DNA of 64,000 bases, from positions 434,001 through 498,000 of the forward strand of contig NZ_CP019288.1 in the NCBI RefSeq assembly GCF_009901525.1, written 5' to 3'. A program made the position numbers and the translations under genes. The DNA is from Kordia antarctica (GTDB lineage: Bacteria; Bacteroidota; Bacteroidia; Flavobacteriales; Flavobacteriaceae). Numbering within the stretch: the first letter of the stretch is position 1; each line of letters starts with the position of its first letter. The notes under the pieces are model-generated. The model had not been told where the DNA came from, made no database searches, and saw nothing but the letters and a program-made list of their open reading frames with translations. Below are positions 62,228 to 64,000 of the stretch, in pieces.

Positions 62228-62668
62228 ATGAAACGTATTAATCAATACAAAAAGCTATTTCAAGTTGAGAGTGAAATCGATCTTAAAATACTTAAAAAAA
62301 CATATCGCAATCTTGTAAAAGAATGGCATCCTGATAAATATCAAGAAGAAGATTCAAAACACGCGGAAGCTGAATTAAAAAGTATTGAAGTTATTGATGG
62401 ATATCACTTTTTAGTAAGTATTGCTCCGGAAACGCTAAAAGCAAATTTTGAAGCATACACAGAAACCATTACAAATTCAGGAATTGCAGATTTCAATCAT
62501 AAAGGATTACTGTTAGAAATCACTTTTTTAGATGGAACTACGTATGAATATTTTGGTATTACAAAGCAAGTGTATATCAAAATGATTAATTCGGATAAAG
62601 TCAATCGTTTTGCAAAACGAAACATTTATCCAACATATACATACCGAAAATCAAAACGTGATAGCTAA
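62228..62668 (+). CDS. J-domain-like protein with C-terminal KTSC domain
   Basis: 146 residues from the ATG at 62228; an earlier in-frame ATG at 62144 lies inside the csp terminator, so it is not used. Residues about 15-45 look like helices II-III of a J-domain, with the DnaK-stimulating HPD in NLVKEWHPDKYQ. The last 60 residues (LLEITFLDGTTYEYFGITK, KRNIYPTYTYRK) match the KTSC domain, a short beta module with Tyr repeats whose role is not known. A co-chaperone with a small binding module is likely. It sits between two cold-shock genes. Confidence 0.82.
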   Translation: MKRINQYKKLFQVESEIDLKILKKTYRNLVKEWHPDKYQEEDSKHAEAELKSIEVIDGYHFLVSIAPETLKANFEAYTETITNSGIADFNHKGLLLEITFLDGTTYEYFGITKQVYIKMINSDKVNRFAKRNIYPTYTYRKSKRDS

Positions 62669-62841
62669 GATTTTTTTCATTTCATAGTCGCTATTTTGGT
62701 TGAAATTGTATCAAATCGAGAAAAAAGACGCTTAAAACATACTTACAATCGAATTAATTTCGTCTTTTGTTACTGTTAACGTACATAAATCGTATCTTTA
62801 TAGCCTAATATTAACATTATAAAAACAATTTAAAGATACGA

Positions 62842-63306
62842 ATGGCTAAATCGCAACAAACATTTAATAAAATTGAAAAAGAAAAAAAACGTTTAAAGAA
62901 GAGAGAAGAGAAGCGTAAAAAAATGGAAGCCAGAAAGGCTAATGCAAAGGAAAATGGAACAAACGGAATTGAGTTTGCATACGTTGACTACAATGGAAAT
63001 CTTACAGATACGCCACCAGATCCATCTCAAAAGGTAGAAATCGAAATAGAATCTATCGAAGTAAGTATTCCTAAAACATTAGAAAGCGACAAGGAAAAAG
63101 TGGATCCAGTTCGTAAAGGGAAAGTTTCTTTCTTTGATTCTTCTAAAGGTTTCGGATTCATTATAGATGCGGAAAATAACGAAAAATATTTTACGCATGT
63201 AAGTGGAACAATTGATGAAATCGTAGAAAACGATAAAGTTTCTTTTGAACTTGAAAAAGGGCAAAGAGGAATGAATGCTGTAAAAGTTACTATTATAAAA
63301 GAATAG
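62842..63306 (+). CDS. Cold-shock-domain protein with basic N-terminal extension
   Basis: 154 residues. Residues 1-35 are a lysine/arginine/glutamate-rich helix (KIEKEKKRLKKREEKRKK), likely RNA-contacting. A linker of about 50 residues follows, then a cold-shock domain at about 90-154 with KGFGFIID and KYFTHVSGTIDE. It is a longer paralogue of the csp at 61914. It probably binds RNA or ribosomes. Own terminator at 63326. Confidence 0.9.
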   Translation: MAKSQQTFNKIEKEKKRLKKREEKRKKMEARKANAKENGTNGIEFAYVDYNGNLTDTPPDPSQKVEIEIESIEVSIPKTLESDKEKVDPVRKGKVSFFDSSKGFGFIIDAENNEKYFTHVSGTIDEIVENDKVSFELEKGQRGMNAVKVTIIKE

Positions 63307-63325
63307 TTTTTTTCAAAATATATAC

Positions 63326-63372
63326 AAGAGAGTTTAGAATACTGCTTCGGCAATGTTTTAAACTCTCTTTTT
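63326..63372 (+). terminator. Terminator after the long cold-shock-domain gene
   Basis: AAGAGAGTTTA ... TAAACTCTCTT with an 22-base loop region containing GCTTCGGC, then T-rich. Confidence 0.75.
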
Positions 63373-63405
63373 ATATGTAGCTTTGTTTTTACTTAAATCT
63401 ATTTT

Positions 63406-63975
63406 ATGAATTCACAACTAAAGTTACTAATTTTCGCTTGTTTGATTTCTTTCAATGCGCTTTCGCAAGAAATAACACCTGCAAAAAAATTCTGGAATAC
63501 ACTACAATCGCATTGTGGAAAAGCCTATGAAGGTGTTTTAGAACTTCCAAAAGAAGACAAGGATTTTGGCGGAAAAACATTAACGATGCACGTTCGGAAA
63601 TGTTCTGAAACCGAAATGAAGATTCCTTTTTTTGTGGGAGAAGATAAATCGCGCACGTGGATTTTAACGTATAAAAATGATCGCATTGCACTAAAACACG
63701 ATCATAGACATAAAGATGGAACTGAAGACGATGTTAATTTTTATGGCGGAATAACTACAAATACTGGGAAATCAGACATTCAAGTATTCTCTGCGGATGC
63801 AAAAACACAACAAATGATTCCTGGCGCGGCAACAAATGTTTGGTGGATTACTATTGATGAATCAACATTTACATACAATCTTCGCCGTTTAGGAACGGAT
63901 CGCGTTTTCAAAGTGGTAATGGATTTAAAAAATCCTGTAAAAAAACCAAGCGCACCTTGGGGCTGGAAAGAATAA
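63406..63975 (+). CDS. Secreted protein of unknown function
   Basis: 189 residues with a signal peptide (MNSQLKLLIFACLISFNALS, cut before QEI). The mature part has two Cys (SHCGKAYEG and VRKCSETEM) that may pair, several His/Asp clusters (KHDHRHKDGTEDDVNFYGG), and a beta-rich end (WWITIDESTFTYNLRRLG). The HDHRHKDG stretch could bind a metal, but no family is certain. A last short tail is Pro-rich (VKKPSAPWGWKE). It probably acts in the periplasm. It is the last gene of the window. Confidence 0.82.
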   Translation: MNSQLKLLIFACLISFNALSQEITPAKKFWNTLQSHCGKAYEGVLELPKEDKDFGGKTLTMHVRKCSETEMKIPFFVGEDKSRTWILTYKNDRIALKHDHRHKDGTEDDVNFYGGITTNTGKSDIQVFSADAKTQQMIPGAATNVWWITIDESTFTYNLRRLGTDRVFKVVMDLKNPVKKPSAPWGWKE

Positions 63976-64000
63976 TTCTTGAATCCGCTTTTTGTCACAT

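Overview
ORGANISM. The window is AT-rich and looks like a marine-type Flavobacteriaceae (Bacteroidota) chromosome. Support: a type IX secretion C-terminal sorting domain, Bacteroidota promoter elements of the TTTG / TAnnTTTG kind, few Shine-Dalgarno sequences, DUF4386, DUF1835 and GIN-domain (DUF2807) proteins, an M56/BlaI pair and a double-glycine leader peptide. A LodA/LodB oxidase pair and berberine-bridge-type oxidases would fit a Kordia-like genome, but the genus cannot be proven from the sequence alone. No rRNA, tRNA or CRISPR array was seen. LAYOUT, 1-17 kb. The end of a histidine operon (hisF, hisIE) is surrounded by 8-bp tandem repeats and duplicated spacers. Then come a small membrane protein, a TruA-like pseudouridine synthase, a pentapeptide-like membrane protein and a DEAD-box helicase. 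Next is a three-gene oxidase operon (LamG-flavin oxidase, LodA-like quinoprotein, LodB-like flavoprotein). An M14 carboxypeptidase, a NYN/OST-HTH RNase-like protein and an XRE repressor follow. LAYOUT, 17-33 kb. A HEPN-like/NB-ARC/helical-repeat protein resembles bacterial NLR-type defence proteins. It is followed by ychF, two paralogous secreted proteins, parE / small membrane protein / parC, a GIN-domain protein, and a membrane-anchored TPR protein broken by a 1-bp frameshift. LAYOUT, 33-45 kb. DCC thiol oxidoreductase, MutS2-like protein, ung, a tiny lipoprotein, a four-gene minus-strand operon (SUI1, DUF1835, nucleoside phosphorylase, periplasmic-binding-fold protein), a 2-oxoglutarate/Fe(II)-type oxygenase and a fused E1 alpha/beta dehydrogenase. 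LAYOUT, 44-50 kb. Two identical 1229-bp IS256-like elements, each with a clean 8-bp target duplication. One disrupts a TPR/LuxR-type regulator gene. LAYOUT, 50-64 kb. T9SS substrate, secreted protein, DUF4386 protein, Cys-rich double-glycine peptide, acyltransferase, LytTR regulator, M23 peptidase, M56-M23 fusion with its BlaI repressor, M50-like/TPR membrane protein, second flavin oxidase, two cold-shock-domain proteins flanking a J-domain/KTSC protein, and a secreted protein. HOW THINGS MAY WORK TOGETHER (inference). The 6.9-12.6 kb operon, with the paralogue at 60 kb, could produce hydrogen peroxide from amino acid and sugar or phenolic substrates. The NLR-like gene is the best candidate for phage defence. 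Converging TACGG/CCGTA dyads lie upstream of the NLR-like gene, the TPR membrane gene and the double-glycine peptide, which hints at a shared regulator. Many intergenic spaces are filled with several families of short palindromic dispersed repeats.
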